NCBI GenBank assembly: GCA_963768165.1
Contig: CAVYHJ010000002.1
Location: 372,001 to 436,000 of the forward strand
DNA from: CAVYHJ01 sp963768165 [NCBI: uncultured bacterium]
GTDB lineage: Bacteria; UBP4; UBA4092
DNA length: 64,000 nucleotides
Direction of reading: 5' to 3'
Part shown: piece by piece, positions 16,766 through 27,000 of the stretch
How the letters are laid out: each line of letters opens with the position of its first letter
Numbering within the stretch: the first letter of the stretch is position 1
Made by a program: the position numbers and the translations under genes
The notes under the pieces: generated by a model
Database searches by the model: none
What the model saw: the letters and a program-made list of their open reading frames with translations, nothing else
What the model was told of the DNA's origin: nothing

Positions 16766-18292
16766 TTAATCACCGGAACCCGTACCCGTCGAGACACCAT
16801 GAACGGATAAGGAAGACGAGGCTGGCCGGCTCGGAAACGACCCGCGGAATAGATATTTGAAAAATGTTTTCGAGGCGCGTGCCAATCGCCCGATTTCTTC
16901 AGGATGGGTAACGACTTGTTGTACCTTGGACCAGACATACCGTGGACGGAGATAAAACTTTTTGCGTGCCATATCGCACCATTCCACCAATTCCCGCGCC
17001 GGCAATCCCGGCAATTCAATCACGGTATTATGCAATCCTTCATCGGTCAGCCAATTAGAATAATCTTCGACATTCAAATACCCGCGCGACTTATACCACT
17101 CATACGCTTCCGTCCCCGGATACACCATCACCGGATAAAACTGTGCGGTATCAGGATTCAGTTCCATGGCATAATCCAATGTTTCTTGCAGAGTTTCCCG
17201 GGTCTCACCGGGATTTCCTGCCATAAAGCAACCGTGTATCATGATTCCGACTTTCCTGGCATCCTGAGCAAATTGTTTCGCCTTTTCCAACTTAATCCCT
17301 TTTTTCATATTATTGAGAATTTCCTGGTTGCCGGACTCAAACCCTGTGCATAACATCCGGCAATTGGCGCGTTTGATTTCTTTTAAGGTCTCAAAATCCA
17401 CATCCGCGCGCGCGTTGGCCGTCCACCCAATTTTAACTCCTTTTTGTTGAATCAAATCCGCCATCTGTTTACACCGTTTACGATTGGCGGTTAGGGTGTC
17501 ATCCTCAAAGAAAATAGATTTGGCCTGGGGAAACGTCTTTTCAATATACGCCATCTCCTCGACCACATTTTCCACACTGCGGTTGCGCGCTCTTTGTCCA
17601 TTGACCGTCTGGGGATATACACACCAAATACATTGGAACGGACACCCCCGGCTGGTCATAATCGTCACCATCGGCGGTAAGGCATTGGGATTAAAATAAT
17701 TGTTAATATTTAAATGTCGTTTATAAACTTCGGATACAAAAGGCAGGGCATCCAAATCCATAATCTGCGGGCGGGGCGCAGTACGATGCGATTTGCCGTC
17801 TTTACGATACCCGATTCCCTGAATTTGTTCCAGATCATTGAGATTCTTTCCGCCATCCACCCATTTCGCTAAATCCAAGACCGTATAATCATATTCATCA
17901 TGACAAAAAATATCCACCCCGGGACAAGTTTCCAGGGTTTCTTCACCCAATCCCGATACATGCGTTCCAACCATTACCATTAATGTATCCGGGAAATTCT
18001 CTTTTAAGGTATTGCAGACTTTGATATCATTAACGATACTCGGTGTACAGGTATCCATGACAATCATCTGGGGTTTCCAGTCCCGTCCCCGCACCAGTAA
18101 ATCATCCAAGGTAATATCATCCGCCGGACAATCAATCAATTGTGTTGGAAATCCATCTTTTTCCAGCACACCCGTGGCATACGCCAGCCACATCGGATAA
18201 TACAAAGTACCTGATTTCGTAACGGCTGGAGACCGTTGCGCACGTGAAAATTTCTTGAAATAGGGTGGATTTAACATCCATACTTTTGTCAT
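16766..18292 (-). CDS. B12-binding-domain radical SAM protein, HpnJ-like
   Basis: 508 residues. The N-terminal 150 residues resemble a cobalamin-binding domain (MLNPPYFKKFSR, DTCTPSIVNDIKVCNTL) though no clear DxHxxG is seen. The radical SAM centre has the cluster motif SRGCPFQCIWCVYP (CxxxCxxC), followed by SIFFEDDTLTANRKRC and CTGFESGNQEILNNMKKG. The layout matches radical SAM enzymes of hopanoid side-chain synthesis (HpnJ) and related lipid or glycan modification enzymes. Alongside hpnA and hpnG, an HpnJ-like role is plausible, but other B12-radical SAM families are equally possible. The final ~30 residues are S/G-rich and may not be folded. GAGG lies about 10 nt before the start. Confidence 0.78.
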   Translation of the reverse strand: MTKVWMLNPPYFKKFSRAQRSPAVTKSGTLYYPMWLAYATGVLEKDGFPTQLIDCPADDITLDDLLVRGRDWKPQMIVMDTCTPSIVNDIKVCNTLKENFPDTLMVMVGTHVSGLGEETLETCPGVDIFCHDEYDYTVLDLAKWVDGGKNLNDLEQIQGIGYRKDGKSHRTAPRPQIMDLDALPFVSEVYKRHLNINNYFNPNALPPMVTIMTSRGCPFQCIWCVYPQTVNGQRARNRSVENVVEEMAYIEKTFPQAKSIFFEDDTLTANRKRCKQMADLIQQKGVKIGWTANARADVDFETLKEIKRANCRMLCTGFESGNQEILNNMKKGIKLEKAKQFAQDARKVGIMIHGCFMAGNPGETRETLQETLDYAMELNPDTAQFYPVMVYPGTEAYEWYKSRGYLNVEDYSNWLTDEGLHNTVIELPGLPARELVEWCDMARKKFYLRPRYVWSKVQQVVTHPEEIGRLARASKTFFKYLFRGSFPSRPASSSLSVHGVSTGTGSGD

Positions 18293-18927
18293 AATTAGAG
18301 ACCTCGTATACTTAAATCAAGGAATATACATTTCATTAGGGATATTGTACCCCCTCGCGACCTGATAATAAATATAGCACGCAATCCCATCCTCCGGCAA
18401 CTATTTTTAGAGAAAAAGAAAACGGTAGTAGGGAGTGAAGTTTACGACGGAAGAATCACTCGGTATGACAGAGAAAGGCATTATATTACTCAAAAATCTC
18501 CCATTCTCTCTTCTCAATCCCTGTAGGAACAAGAGGAGCGTATTCTACCGCATTACCGCCTGGATACCCGCCTATCACATAAGCAGCAGAGGAGTTTTGT
18601 ACAACCCCGAATCCCCCATCCCACATTTGTAATCCTGAGGTTAGTTCCCAATTCCCTAAACTTCCATCCGGGTTGATGAGGGCTCGTTCGGTTACACTAT
18701 CTCCTCCCCCGACGGCATTAAGATAAGTACCATCATAATATAAACCTCCTCCATCAGGTGCATCCAAATCAGCATTGACGGTTGTAAACGCACTCAATTG
18801 TCCATCGGGGAAAATAGTCGCTTTTTCTACGCTGTAAAGAGGAAATCCTGCACCATCTTCTCCTCCAACCACATACAGTGTGGTATTGACTATGATAGCC
18901 GAAAGATTATCCCTACCGGTAATTAAA

Positions 18928-20408
18928 CCCAAAATAGTCATTAGGAATCAAGTTTTAAGGATGAAAGGCCAGCTCATAAGGTCTGCCGAGGACCAAAGAC
19001 CCGAGAACCAAGTTCGTCTTTTCATGGAAAGGGACAATTTAAGGATCCTTGAATTTCCCTTCTGAATCAAATAGCCACCTACCGCAAAAACCTTATAGCG
19101 AATGGTTTTTAAAAAGGGCTTGGATGTCCCTCCGAGAAGGGCTTGCCGAAAAAGACTCATCAGATTATACGCCAGCATCACGAAATTTAAGGTAGCCTCG
19201 GTGGCCCAAAAGTGATGGGTATTAAACCGGTCTGCCCCAAAGTCATACTTTACTTCTTTGATACGGTTTTCGGCATCGGCCCGATTGCGATACAGGTCAT
19301 ACACCATCTTGGGAGACAAGTCTACATTGGTCACAAAACAACTGTAGCGATACTTCTGGTAGAGGGTTTCGTCCGAAAACAAACGTAATTGTTTTCCCAC
19401 CGCCTTGGGACGCTTTTCGATTTCCTGCCGAACCATAATCAGACGTCGGGGAGCCTTCCAGGAATCGGCTTGATAGAAGGTCTCGGCAATCTCCAATCCC
19501 TCGTCCAGTTTTAACCATCCCTTCTGCCGGAGGACCACCGCTTGAAGAGGAGGATAAAACTTGGCCGCCAGGATATAGGACGTCGGACGATGGGTTTCCA
19601 GATACTCCATGATTCTATCGCTGTAGAATCCACTATCCGCTCGAATCAACCCTACACTTTTCCCCTGAAGCTTGTTTAGGGTATCTTCCAAAAAACCTAA
19701 AAAATTATTGGTCGTGTGGCTGTCTCCGGACCGCAGCCAAAAATTAGCCACCATCCGACAATCGGGAATAAATGCCATCAACGGATGATGCGATTTTCTC
19801 CCCCGTTTCTTAGGATTATAGCCCTTCTTGCTCCCTTGCTGTTCCCCATAACGAGTCAGGACCGTGGAATCAAAATCCAAGGTATAGTTGTCAAAATGTA
19901 TATTCCGAAAAAACCATTGATATAAATGCGTGAAAACCCGTTGATTGGTGGCTTGCGTAAATTTATTGAAATAGCGTGCAAAGGCTTTATTCCCCGCCAT
20001 CCGTTTCCAATCGAAGATCTCCTTGACCACTTCATCCTGTCGCGTCACTTCCAAATGCTCAAAACAATTCGCCCCACACCATACCCCGACCCAAAAGTTC
20101 TGGATCAATTGACTGGGACGGTACCCTCGATTAGATCCTTGTTGGGGGAGTGGCGCTTCTTTCAGGGTCTCCTCCATCTGGATTTGCTCCAGCATCTTCC
20201 TCAGGATACTCATCCCACCCCAGGGGGTTATTTCTTTGTCTGTATATTCTATTTTTAGATTCTTCATAATGTCCTTTATTCTTACACACCTTGACCCGTT
20301 TTTTAACCCCCCTTTGCCCAGGTCTATAGCACTCTATCTATTTAGGTTACCTATCTGTTTCTCTAATGACCGCCATTAGAAACTATTGCCCCTATTGACG
20401 AATTTGGG
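18928..20408 (-). mobile_element. IS1380-like element inserted in a kelch gene (1481 bp)
   Basis: Imperfect terminal inverted repeats, about 15 of 18 bases matching, begin with CCCAAA: one end at 18928-18945 and the other at 20391-20408. A 5-bp duplication (TTAAA on the plus strand) flanks it at 18923-18927 and 20409-20413. Removing the element plus one duplication restores the interrupted gene perfectly. Confidence 0.92.
18948..20267 (-). CDS. IS1380-family transposase
   Basis: 439 residues, the usual length of the family. The DDE core is visible: the first Asp in YTLDFDSTVLTRYG, the second in LIRADSGFYSDRIME and the Glu in NRADAENRIKEVKYDFG, followed by FVMLAYNLMSLFRQ. The N-terminal GGMSILRKMLEQIQM is also typical. 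The frame is intact, so the element may be active. The gene is in the same orientation as the kelch gene it interrupts. Confidence 0.92.
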   Translation of the reverse strand: MKNLKIEYTDKEITPWGGMSILRKMLEQIQMEETLKEAPLPQQGSNRGYRPSQLIQNFWVGVWCGANCFEHLEVTRQDEVVKEIFDWKRMAGNKAFARYFNKFTQATNQRVFTHLYQWFFRNIHFDNYTLDFDSTVLTRYGEQQGSKKGYNPKKRGRKSHHPLMAFIPDCRMVANFWLRSGDSHTTNNFLGFLEDTLNKLQGKSVGLIRADSGFYSDRIMEYLETHRPTSYILAAKFYPPLQAVVLRQKGWLKLDEGLEIAETFYQADSWKAPRRLIMVRQEIEKRPKAVGKQLRLFSDETLYQKYRYSCFVTNVDLSPKMVYDLYRNRADAENRIKEVKYDFGADRFNTHHFWATEATLNFVMLAYNLMSLFRQALLGGTSKPFLKTIRYKVFAVGGYLIQKGNSRILKLSLSMKRRTWFSGLWSSADLMSWPFILKT

Positions 20409-20988
20409 TTAAACTTGAAGATAATAATGTCCATGTCCCTAAAGATCCATCAGGATTAATAGTTGTCTGATAAATATTAGGACTCCCTGAAGAAAAACTA
20501 CTAGGACTTCCTTGATACCCACCAATCACGTAGATAAATTGATTGTACTGAACTAAAGCTGATTCTCCAAATATCGTAGTAATACCTCCAATCGTCGTCC
20601 ATACACCGAGAGTACCATTGGAGTTAATAGGTGCTCGTTCAATTGTAGTTAGAACACTAGATGCATTTTCTCCCCCTATCGCATAGATATAAGAATCTGT
20701 GGCAAATCCTACCGCACCGCCTCGTGCCTCCACCATTTGAGAACTTTCTTCTACCCAAGGACTTAATGTCCCATCAGATTGAATGGTGGCACATTCTACA
20801 GGATAGGGGGTATTGCTGTAGGGGTAGCCTCCAAAAGTGTAAATAATCGTGCTGCGAGATAAAACGGCTACATTACTGGAACGGGCTACATTCAAACTAC
20901 TGGTATAATTCCAAGGACCCATCTGTCCGGCATAAGATGAGATTACCAGAAGAGTAAATAATCCTAGTAGAACACTGATATAAGATAG

Positions 20989-21028
20989 GCATCGGGAAAG
21001 GCTTTGAAAAGCAAGCCATTCCCGACGC
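20989..21028. repeat. GCGTCGGGAA palindromic repeat inside a kelch gene
   Basis: About 40 bp with arms GCATCGGGAAAGGCTT and AAGCCATTCCCGACGC. A homologous hairpin with the same outer arms is at 50393-50428. Here it is read as part of the protein's N-terminal extension. Confidence 0.75.
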
Positions 21029-21039
21029 AGATTCAAAAC

Positions 21040-21071
21040 GAGATTACGTCGCTTTGCTCGTAATGACAAAA
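21040..21071. repeat. Repeat of the SLRAKRRN/ARSEATRQ type
   Basis: The minus-strand sequence runs from TTGTCATTACGAGC through AAAGCGACGTAATCTC. It matches the short palindromic element that encodes ARSEATRQS in ndh at 55406-55443. Here it codes for the first residues (LSLRAKRRNL) of the third kelch protein. Confidence 0.7.
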
Positions 21072-21095
21072 CCAATTTCATATCTATAGAGTATA

Positions 21096-21518
21096 TTACT
21101 CCGGTTTAATAATGGCTACTATATCTCGCATATAGGGTGGGATAGAAGTGGTCAAGGAAGTAGCCCCCGTCGTTGTTGTATCGGTTCCTATAACATTCCC
21201 TGTGCTGGATTCATACCAAGTGATTTGATACTGTCCTGAAGGAAATCCGTTGATTTGAATCATGGCATCGGAGACGGTGCTATATTGTTCTCCCAAAAAT
21301 CGTTTATCCTGAATTAACCAAAGTAATAGATTCTGGCTGTCCCCAGAATATATAGGAACAATCTCCCGGTAGGAAGAATCCGATGAAAGTACCGTATAAG
21401 TCGTAACCCGTCCAGTGGAATTTTGATTCACCCATTGAGTTAATCCTGCCCAATTAAATTGGTTAACAATGGTAGCACGCGCTAGATGATCATTCATCAT
21501 ATTATCATCGAAGCCATT
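21096..21518 (-). pseudogene. Detached hydrolase C-terminal domain, duplicate 2
   Basis: An open frame of 134 residues from MMNDHLARAT (21500) to DIVAIIKPE. It reproduces the last ~145 residues of the large protein ending at 24048, including NGFDDN upstream of the first Met. It has no signal peptide and no visible ribosome binding site, so it is most likely debris of the tandem duplication. It is nearly identical to duplicate 1 but only about half-identical to the parent after the first ~30 residues. Confidence 0.8.
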
Positions 21519-21521
21519 GTA

Positions 21522-22559
21522 TTACTCAAATATCTCCCATTCGCTTTTTTTAACATCTGTGGTATTTAGGATTGGAGCGTATTGTACGGTATTAAATTCT
21601 CCACCATCAGAGGATGTACCACCAATTACATACGCATCATCTTTTGTTTGCACATATCCAAAAGCTAAAAGTTCTGTTTGCAGGTAGGGTGCCTCTTCCC
21701 ATGCATCTAAAGTTCCATCGGTATTGATATTAGCTCTCTCTGAGTAATAGCTGGTAACAAAATAAGGTGCACCGCCAACTACATTTAGATATTGACCATC
21801 ATAAAACAAACCACACCCATTATGTGGAACTGTTGTACCTCGTAATGTGGTAAATGCGCTCAATTCACCATCCGATGAAATAGTTGCTTTTTCCACATCG
21901 TAGATATAACCGTTATTGAACCCACTTACTACATACATAGTAGTATTAATCAAAATTGCGCTCGGCCCTTCACCAGCTGTTACTAACTGTGATGTAAGTA
22001 GTGTCCACGTACCTAATGAACCATCTGGATTGATAATGGTTCGATAAATATAAGGAAGTACGTTGTACCCTTGATATCCACTAATGACATAGATATATTG
22101 GTTATATTGAATTAATGCCGAATATCCAAAAGATACTGTACATGCCCCAATCGTTGTCCATGTCCCTAAAGTCCCATCGGAATTAATGGGTGCTCTCTCT
22201 ATTGTGGTTAATATACTCGAAGCATTCTCTCCACAGATGGCATATACATAGGAATCTGTGGAGAAACCTACAGCACCTTGTCTTGCCATAACCATTTGAT
22301 TGCTTTCGATGGTCCAAGACGTTAAGGTTCCATCGGGTCTAAGGGTTGTATGTTCTACAGGGTAGGGTGTATTGGTATATGCCAGCCCACCAAAGGTATA
22401 AACGATAGTATCCCGTGCGATGACTGCCACATTATCGGAACGTGCTATGTTTAGGCTGCTAGCATAACTCCAACTGCCTAAGGTGTAACTGGCAAAAGAA
22501 TGGGCAGAAATACATATTATTAAAGGAAACAATACATATTTCTGCCAATGAATATTCAC
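21522..22559 (-). CDS. Kelch-like beta-propeller secreted protein, second tandem copy
   Basis: 345 residues starting at GTG (22559). A signal peptide (YVLFPLIICISAHSFA) is followed by about six propeller blades, each with a hydrophobic strand plus glycine pair (IYTFGGLAYT, YAICGENA, YVISGY, YVVSGF, NVVGGA, YVIGGT) and a DGTLxxW turn. It ends in KKSEWEIFE. Likely secreted and binding carbohydrate or protein ligands at the surface; no catalytic motif is seen. It lies 12 nt after the detached domain duplicate 1 and is about 60-70% identical by eye to the other kelch copies. Transcription should come from the promoter before the large gene. Confidence 0.85.
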   Translation of the reverse strand: MNIHWQKYVLFPLIICISAHSFASYTLGSWSYASSLNIARSDNVAVIARDTIVYTFGGLAYTNTPYPVEHTTLRPDGTLTSWTIESNQMVMARQGAVGFSTDSYVYAICGENASSILTTIERAPINSDGTLGTWTTIGACTVSFGYSALIQYNQYIYVISGYQGYNVLPYIYRTIINPDGSLGTWTLLTSQLVTAGEGPSAILINTTMYVVSGFNNGYIYDVEKATISSDGELSAFTTLRGTTVPHNGCGLFYDGQYLNVVGGAPYFVTSYYSERANINTDGTLDAWEEAPYLQTELLAFGYVQTKDDAYVIGGTSSDGGEFNTVQYAPILNTTDVKKSEWEIFE

Positions 22560-22571
22560 AAATATAGTATA

Positions 22572-23007
22572 TTACTCCGGCTTGATAATGGCTACTATAT
22601 CTCGCATATAGGGTGGGATAGAAGTGGTCAAGGAAGTAGCACCCGTCGTTGTTGAATCGGTTCCTATAACATTTCCTGTGCTGGATTCATACCAGGTGAT
22701 TTGATACTGTCCTGAAGGAAATCCGTTGATTTGAATCATGGCATCGGATACGGTGCTATATTGTTCCCCTAAAAATCGCTTATCCTGAATCAACCAAAGT
22801 AAGAGATTCTCACTATCCCCGGAATATATGGGAACAATCTCTCTGTAGGAAGAATCCACTAAAACTACTGTATAAGTCGTAACCCTTCCAGTGGAATTTT
22901 GATTCACCCATTGAGTCAATCCTGCCCAATTAAATTGGTTGATAATAGTAGCACGCGCTAAATGGTCATTCATCATATTATCATCAAAGCCATTGTATCT
23001 TTGATTA
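22572..23007 (-). pseudogene. Detached hydrolase C-terminal domain, duplicate 1
   Basis: A frame from YNGFDDNMMNDH to DIVAIIKPE, equal to the last ~145 residues of the large protein. The end lies exactly 1476 bp from the parent's end (24048) and 1476 bp from duplicate 2's end (21096). The first usable Met (22976) gives about 134 residues without signal peptide; an upstream in-frame start at 23042 would read backwards into the kelch 1 coding end. Probably not translated into a useful protein, but a possible sequence donor for recombination with the parent. Confidence 0.8.
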
Positions 23008-24033
23008 TTAATCAAAAATCTCCCAATCCCTCTTTTTAACATCTGTGGTATTCAGGATGGGCGCGTATTCAACAACATTGGTATCACAGCATCCACCTAT
23101 AACATAAGCATCTGTTGAAGTTTGAAGATAAGCAAATCCATCCCGTTCATCCTCTAAATAGGGTGCGGGTTCCCATGTCCCTAAGCTACCATCTGGATAG
23201 ACCTGTGCTCGTTCAGAACGATAGTTACCATCTCCACCATAATACCCACCAATCACATTGAGATACTCTCCATCGTAAAACAAACCTGGGTCATAATGAA
23301 ATGCTACTGTATTACTAATTGTTGTAAACGTGCTTAGTTCCCCATCGGTGTATACAGTTGCCAGTTCAACACCTTTGGTATAACCAGCCACATAGATTGT
23401 GGTATTAATTAGGACTGTCGAAAAACTCCTCCTTCCTGTTACCAATTGTGAAGATAACAGAGTCCATGTTCCCAATGACCCATCGGGATTAATAGTGGTT
23501 TGATAAACGTTTGAACTCCCCAAAGAACCTGTAGTTGTATTAAAATCATAACCTCCAATGATGTATATATAAGTCGAGGTTTGAACCAGCGAAGCCTCTG
23601 TAATCCCTGTAGGTAGAATGCTAATCGTAGTCCAAATACCTAGACTCCCATTAGGATTAATTTGTGCTCGTTCCGCAGTGGTACAATAAGTAACTCCGTT
23701 ATCGCCACCGATAGCAAAAACATAGGAATCTGTCGCAAATCCAACTGCATCTTCTCTGGCACTTATCATTTGAGTGCTTTCAATTACCCAATTGCTTAAG
23801 GTTCCATCAAGTTGAATTGTGGCACATTCCACAGGATAAGGAGTTGTCGTATAAGCATACCCCCCAAAAGTATAAATAATAGTACTCTGGGATAAAACTG
23901 CCACGTTGACAGAACGTGCCACATTTAAACTACTGGTATAATTCCAATTGCCTAATGTGTAGCTGGCAAACGAATGGGTAGAAATACAAATAATAAAAAA
24001 CAACAAGAGGTAACGCTGTCGTTGAATTCTCAT
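23008..24033 (-). CDS. Kelch-like beta-propeller secreted protein, first tandem copy
   Basis: About 341 residues from the ATG at 24033, 14 nt after the stop of the large surface-protein gene, so translational coupling is likely. Signal peptide YLLLFFIICISTHSFA. About six blades with IYTFGGYAYT, FAIGGDNG, YIIGGY, YVAGY, NVIGGY and YVIGGCC and repeated DGSLGTW turns. It ends in KKRDWEIFD, a C-terminus shared by all three copies. The close link to a hydrolase-like surface protein suggests a joint role in binding or degrading an external polymer; this is inference. Confidence 0.86.
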   Translation of the reverse strand: MRIQRQRYLLLFFIICISTHSFASYTLGNWNYTSSLNVARSVNVAVLSQSTIIYTFGGYAYTTTPYPVECATIQLDGTLSNWVIESTQMISAREDAVGFATDSYVFAIGGDNGVTYCTTAERAQINPNGSLGIWTTISILPTGITEASLVQTSTYIYIIGGYDFNTTTGSLGSSNVYQTTINPDGSLGTWTLLSSQLVTGRRSFSTVLINTTIYVAGYTKGVELATVYTDGELSTFTTISNTVAFHYDPGLFYDGEYLNVIGGYYGGDGNYRSERAQVYPDGSLGTWEPAPYLEDERDGFAYLQTSTDAYVIGGCCDTNVVEYAPILNTTDVKKRDWEIFD

Positions 24034-24047
24034 ACATATCAAGTATA

Positions 24048-27000
24048 TTACTCTGGCTTAATAATGGCTACTATATCTCGGAAGAACGTGGGGATAGGAG
24101 TGCTTTCCACATCCGTATAGGAATTCCATGTTAGATTAACAGTTGTAGACACACTAACTCCGGTGGTCGAATTATACCAAGTCAGTTGATAACTTCCCGG
24201 TGGAAAAGCGGATATCTGCATGTAGGTATTGGCAAGTGGGGGCGGAGTTTGATATAAAGAGCGGGAATCCTGTATTAACCAAATCAATAAGTTTTGACTA
24301 TCTCCTGAATAAATGGGAACAATACTCTCTGAAGAAGTACCTGAAAACGAAATCCGTCCCGTTGATCCATTCTGATTCACCCATTGCGTAATTCCCGCCC
24401 AATTAAACTGATTAATAATAGTAGCACGCGCTAAATGGTCATTCATCATATTATCATCAAAGCCATTGTATTCGTTTAAGTAGGGAGGTTCATTTACATA
24501 ATAAGGTGGAAGTGTAGTATATTGGGTTAAATAAGTGACATTCCCAGGAAAGGTTGATGCAAATTTATTATTAACATACATCCCATAATGATACCCTTCA
24601 CCCGCGGCACCACTGGCAATATTCGCCCAACCCATAAAATGAAAATATTCATCATAGAGATTCTCGTTGATATGACGGTCTACCAGATTGACGGCACTCG
24701 CGGACAGTCCTGTTGCATTATCATAGGTGGTATCCCCCCAATACTGTGGACTTAATGTCCAAGGTCCTTCATAATCTCCCGGTCCCATGAAGGTACAGAT
24801 ATAAGGTTTGGAAGAGGTCTCCATACTAAAAGCCAATTTAATAGTTTGAAACATATCTATTCCCGCTTCAATACACGCCGAATCAATTAGATATTGAGGG
24901 GATGTCGCGTCATACCAATTGGAACCGGGACCAGCAGTTGTAGCCTGTATCCAGAGCGGAAAGCTGATAGGCAATGTCGTCACGACACCATACGGAGCGG
25001 TCGTAACTGTCACATAGACCGGATGGGTCGCTACCACATCCAACAAGGGATGCTGGAAATAAATGGGTTTAGTATAAGCTGTAGAATTCCCGGTATTGAC
25101 CGCTGATAGAGGAACCGCAATATCCAATCCTTGAGACTTTGCATACATGGGTCGTATTCTAGCTGTAGGATAATCAATATCCGATCCGATGGGTCCGGGA
25201 TTGGAGGCTCCTGACGACACACTCACAATATGTCCATGTCCCCATTTTTGGAGTTCATAATTTTTGATGAACCCGGCAATCTGGGTGACCCAGTTTTCTT
25301 TGATACTATCATTCACAGCAGATGTGGTTGAAATATCCCCGATATAATTAAGTTCCGGCATTGGATCCCACAGAACGATTCCCGCCCGGTCTCCCCAGTG
25401 GTCAATATAATACTGCAAGGTGGTTTCTGCAGTAATGATGGCGGTCTGTTCACTCAGAACCTGTCCCGGTGAAGTCACCGAACCGTATAATATGTTGGAA
25501 CCACTATACCAAAAATTATATTGTGACCGTGGATTGGCTGCCACCCAATTGGCAGAATCGGGTGCGACTCCCGAAAGCGTAAAGATTCCCAACCAATAGG
25601 TCATTTGATATTTATCCAGTTCATTCAAATGTTGATCCATCCATATCGCCGTTGCATCGCTAAAAATTGTATTTCCGGTAGAATCGTGCGTTTCTACGGT
25701 ATACCACGTCGTAACATTATCAGGATAACCATAAGGACTTGGTGGATTTTCAAAAAATCCCCGTGCCATGCTGTTAAACCCATGTGCTTTCGCCCATGCC
25801 AAATAATTATCCTCTTGCGGTAATGAAAGATTATCTTGATATTCTATAATAGGGTACTTGGCGCTAAATCCCATCGGGAAGTAGGGAGTACCGTCTTCGT
25901 ATTCAAAAAGCCTGCCATTCTGGGCTACTTCAATAAACCCCCGATCAAGGTAATGGTACCCAATATTAACAGTTCCACTGTCTAACGTTTGATTGGTAGC
26001 GGTACTGCCATAAGCACGGACAGTGGTGTCTCCTGAATGAACCAGAGGACTGGTACCTAGATGATTATATGAACTCTGTACCAACCCGTTACTGTCATAG
26101 TTCATGGCATACCAGGCATCTTCATATATTCCTGTCATGCCGGTGTTTACACGATAACTGCTGCCATCCAAGGCCGCCCAATACCACACTTGGCCTTCGT
26201 ACACCGAAACCTTGGGGAGACACACCTGGTTGGAATTACTGCCAAACAGCAGGGTAATCGAATCGGTTGAACAGATGGTCCACCCATTCGCACCAGCGCT
26301 CAGGGTGATTAAGATATTTCCCAGTCCGGAACCGGTGGATGTATACGACCAACCACCCCCATTCAACGTTGTAGCATACCCCAGTTGCGTACTCCCGCTC
26401 AATCCGTTGGCATAGGAAGATATCGTGATCTTGACACCTCTTGGAGGTGTACTGGCAAACGAATAAGACATCCCTGACACGCCACTAATTTGCAGAGGGA
26501 ACCGGCTGGCGTCCCCAGTCGTCGAGGCCAGGTAATATCCGTCAAAGGACCCGCTCCCGCTATTGGCAAATTGGGGATTAGCGGTAATGAGATTGCTATT
26601 GGTCGGGTCACCGCTATAGTCCAAGGTATTGTTGTATAGATTATTATTTGTAACAGTCCCTTCAATATATCCAGATGTTAAATATATTCCGGTAGAGAAT
26701 CTAGAGACTATGTTATTTCGTATATCCACATTACTGGTAATATTTGTAGTCGCTACCCCATAAATTCCATACCAACCCGATCCATTCCCTACTAGCGTAT
26801 TATTACGAAGGATAGCATTGTCATTGGAAGAGGAGATTGTCCATAGCAAAATCTGGTACTGGTTGTTATTTCCCGCGAGAAACAGATTATTCTCTGCTCG
26901 AACATAGGAATCCACAGCCGCAATCCCGTCCCGACAATCATAGAAAACATTATCGTTAATCCGATGATAGAGAACGGTTCCTGAATCTAAATCAATCCCT

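Larger units (their letters stand above)
18486..21081 (-). pseudogene. Kelch/beta-propeller secreted protein, third tandem copy, split by IS1380-like element
   Basis: The 5' part is 21081-20409 and the 3' part 18927-18486. Joining them at one copy of the 5-bp target duplication restores a continuous frame of about 369 codons through SSSLITGRDN. The protein has a signal segment (SYISVLLGLFTLLVISSYAG) and about six kelch-like blades marked by IYTFGGY, DGTLSPW, YAIGGE, DGSLGTW, YVVGGE and DGSLGNW, ending in the conserved REWEIFE. The N-terminus is unusually long and basic because two short palindromic repeats occupy it (20989-21028 and 21040-21071). As it stands the insertion gives two fragments. 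It is the last copy of the amplified locus. Confidence 0.88.
18475..24472 (-). repeat. Tandem amplification, 1476-bp units
   Basis: Each unit is [hydrolase C-terminal domain + kelch gene]. Domain ends fall at 24048, 22572 and 21096, a constant 1476 bp. The junctions read CCATTGTAT followed by the region after the kelch stop codon. The sequence after the last kelch gene (GCATTATATTACTC, around 18480) shares CATTxTATT with the parent gene at about 24465-24473, so a short direct homology probably seeded the duplication. Confidence 0.88.

Noticed and set aside
22977-23042. Upstream start (MLKRGIGRF...) for the first detached domain
   Set aside because: It reads the 3' end of the kelch gene out of frame and gives no signal peptide; it is a product of the duplication junction.
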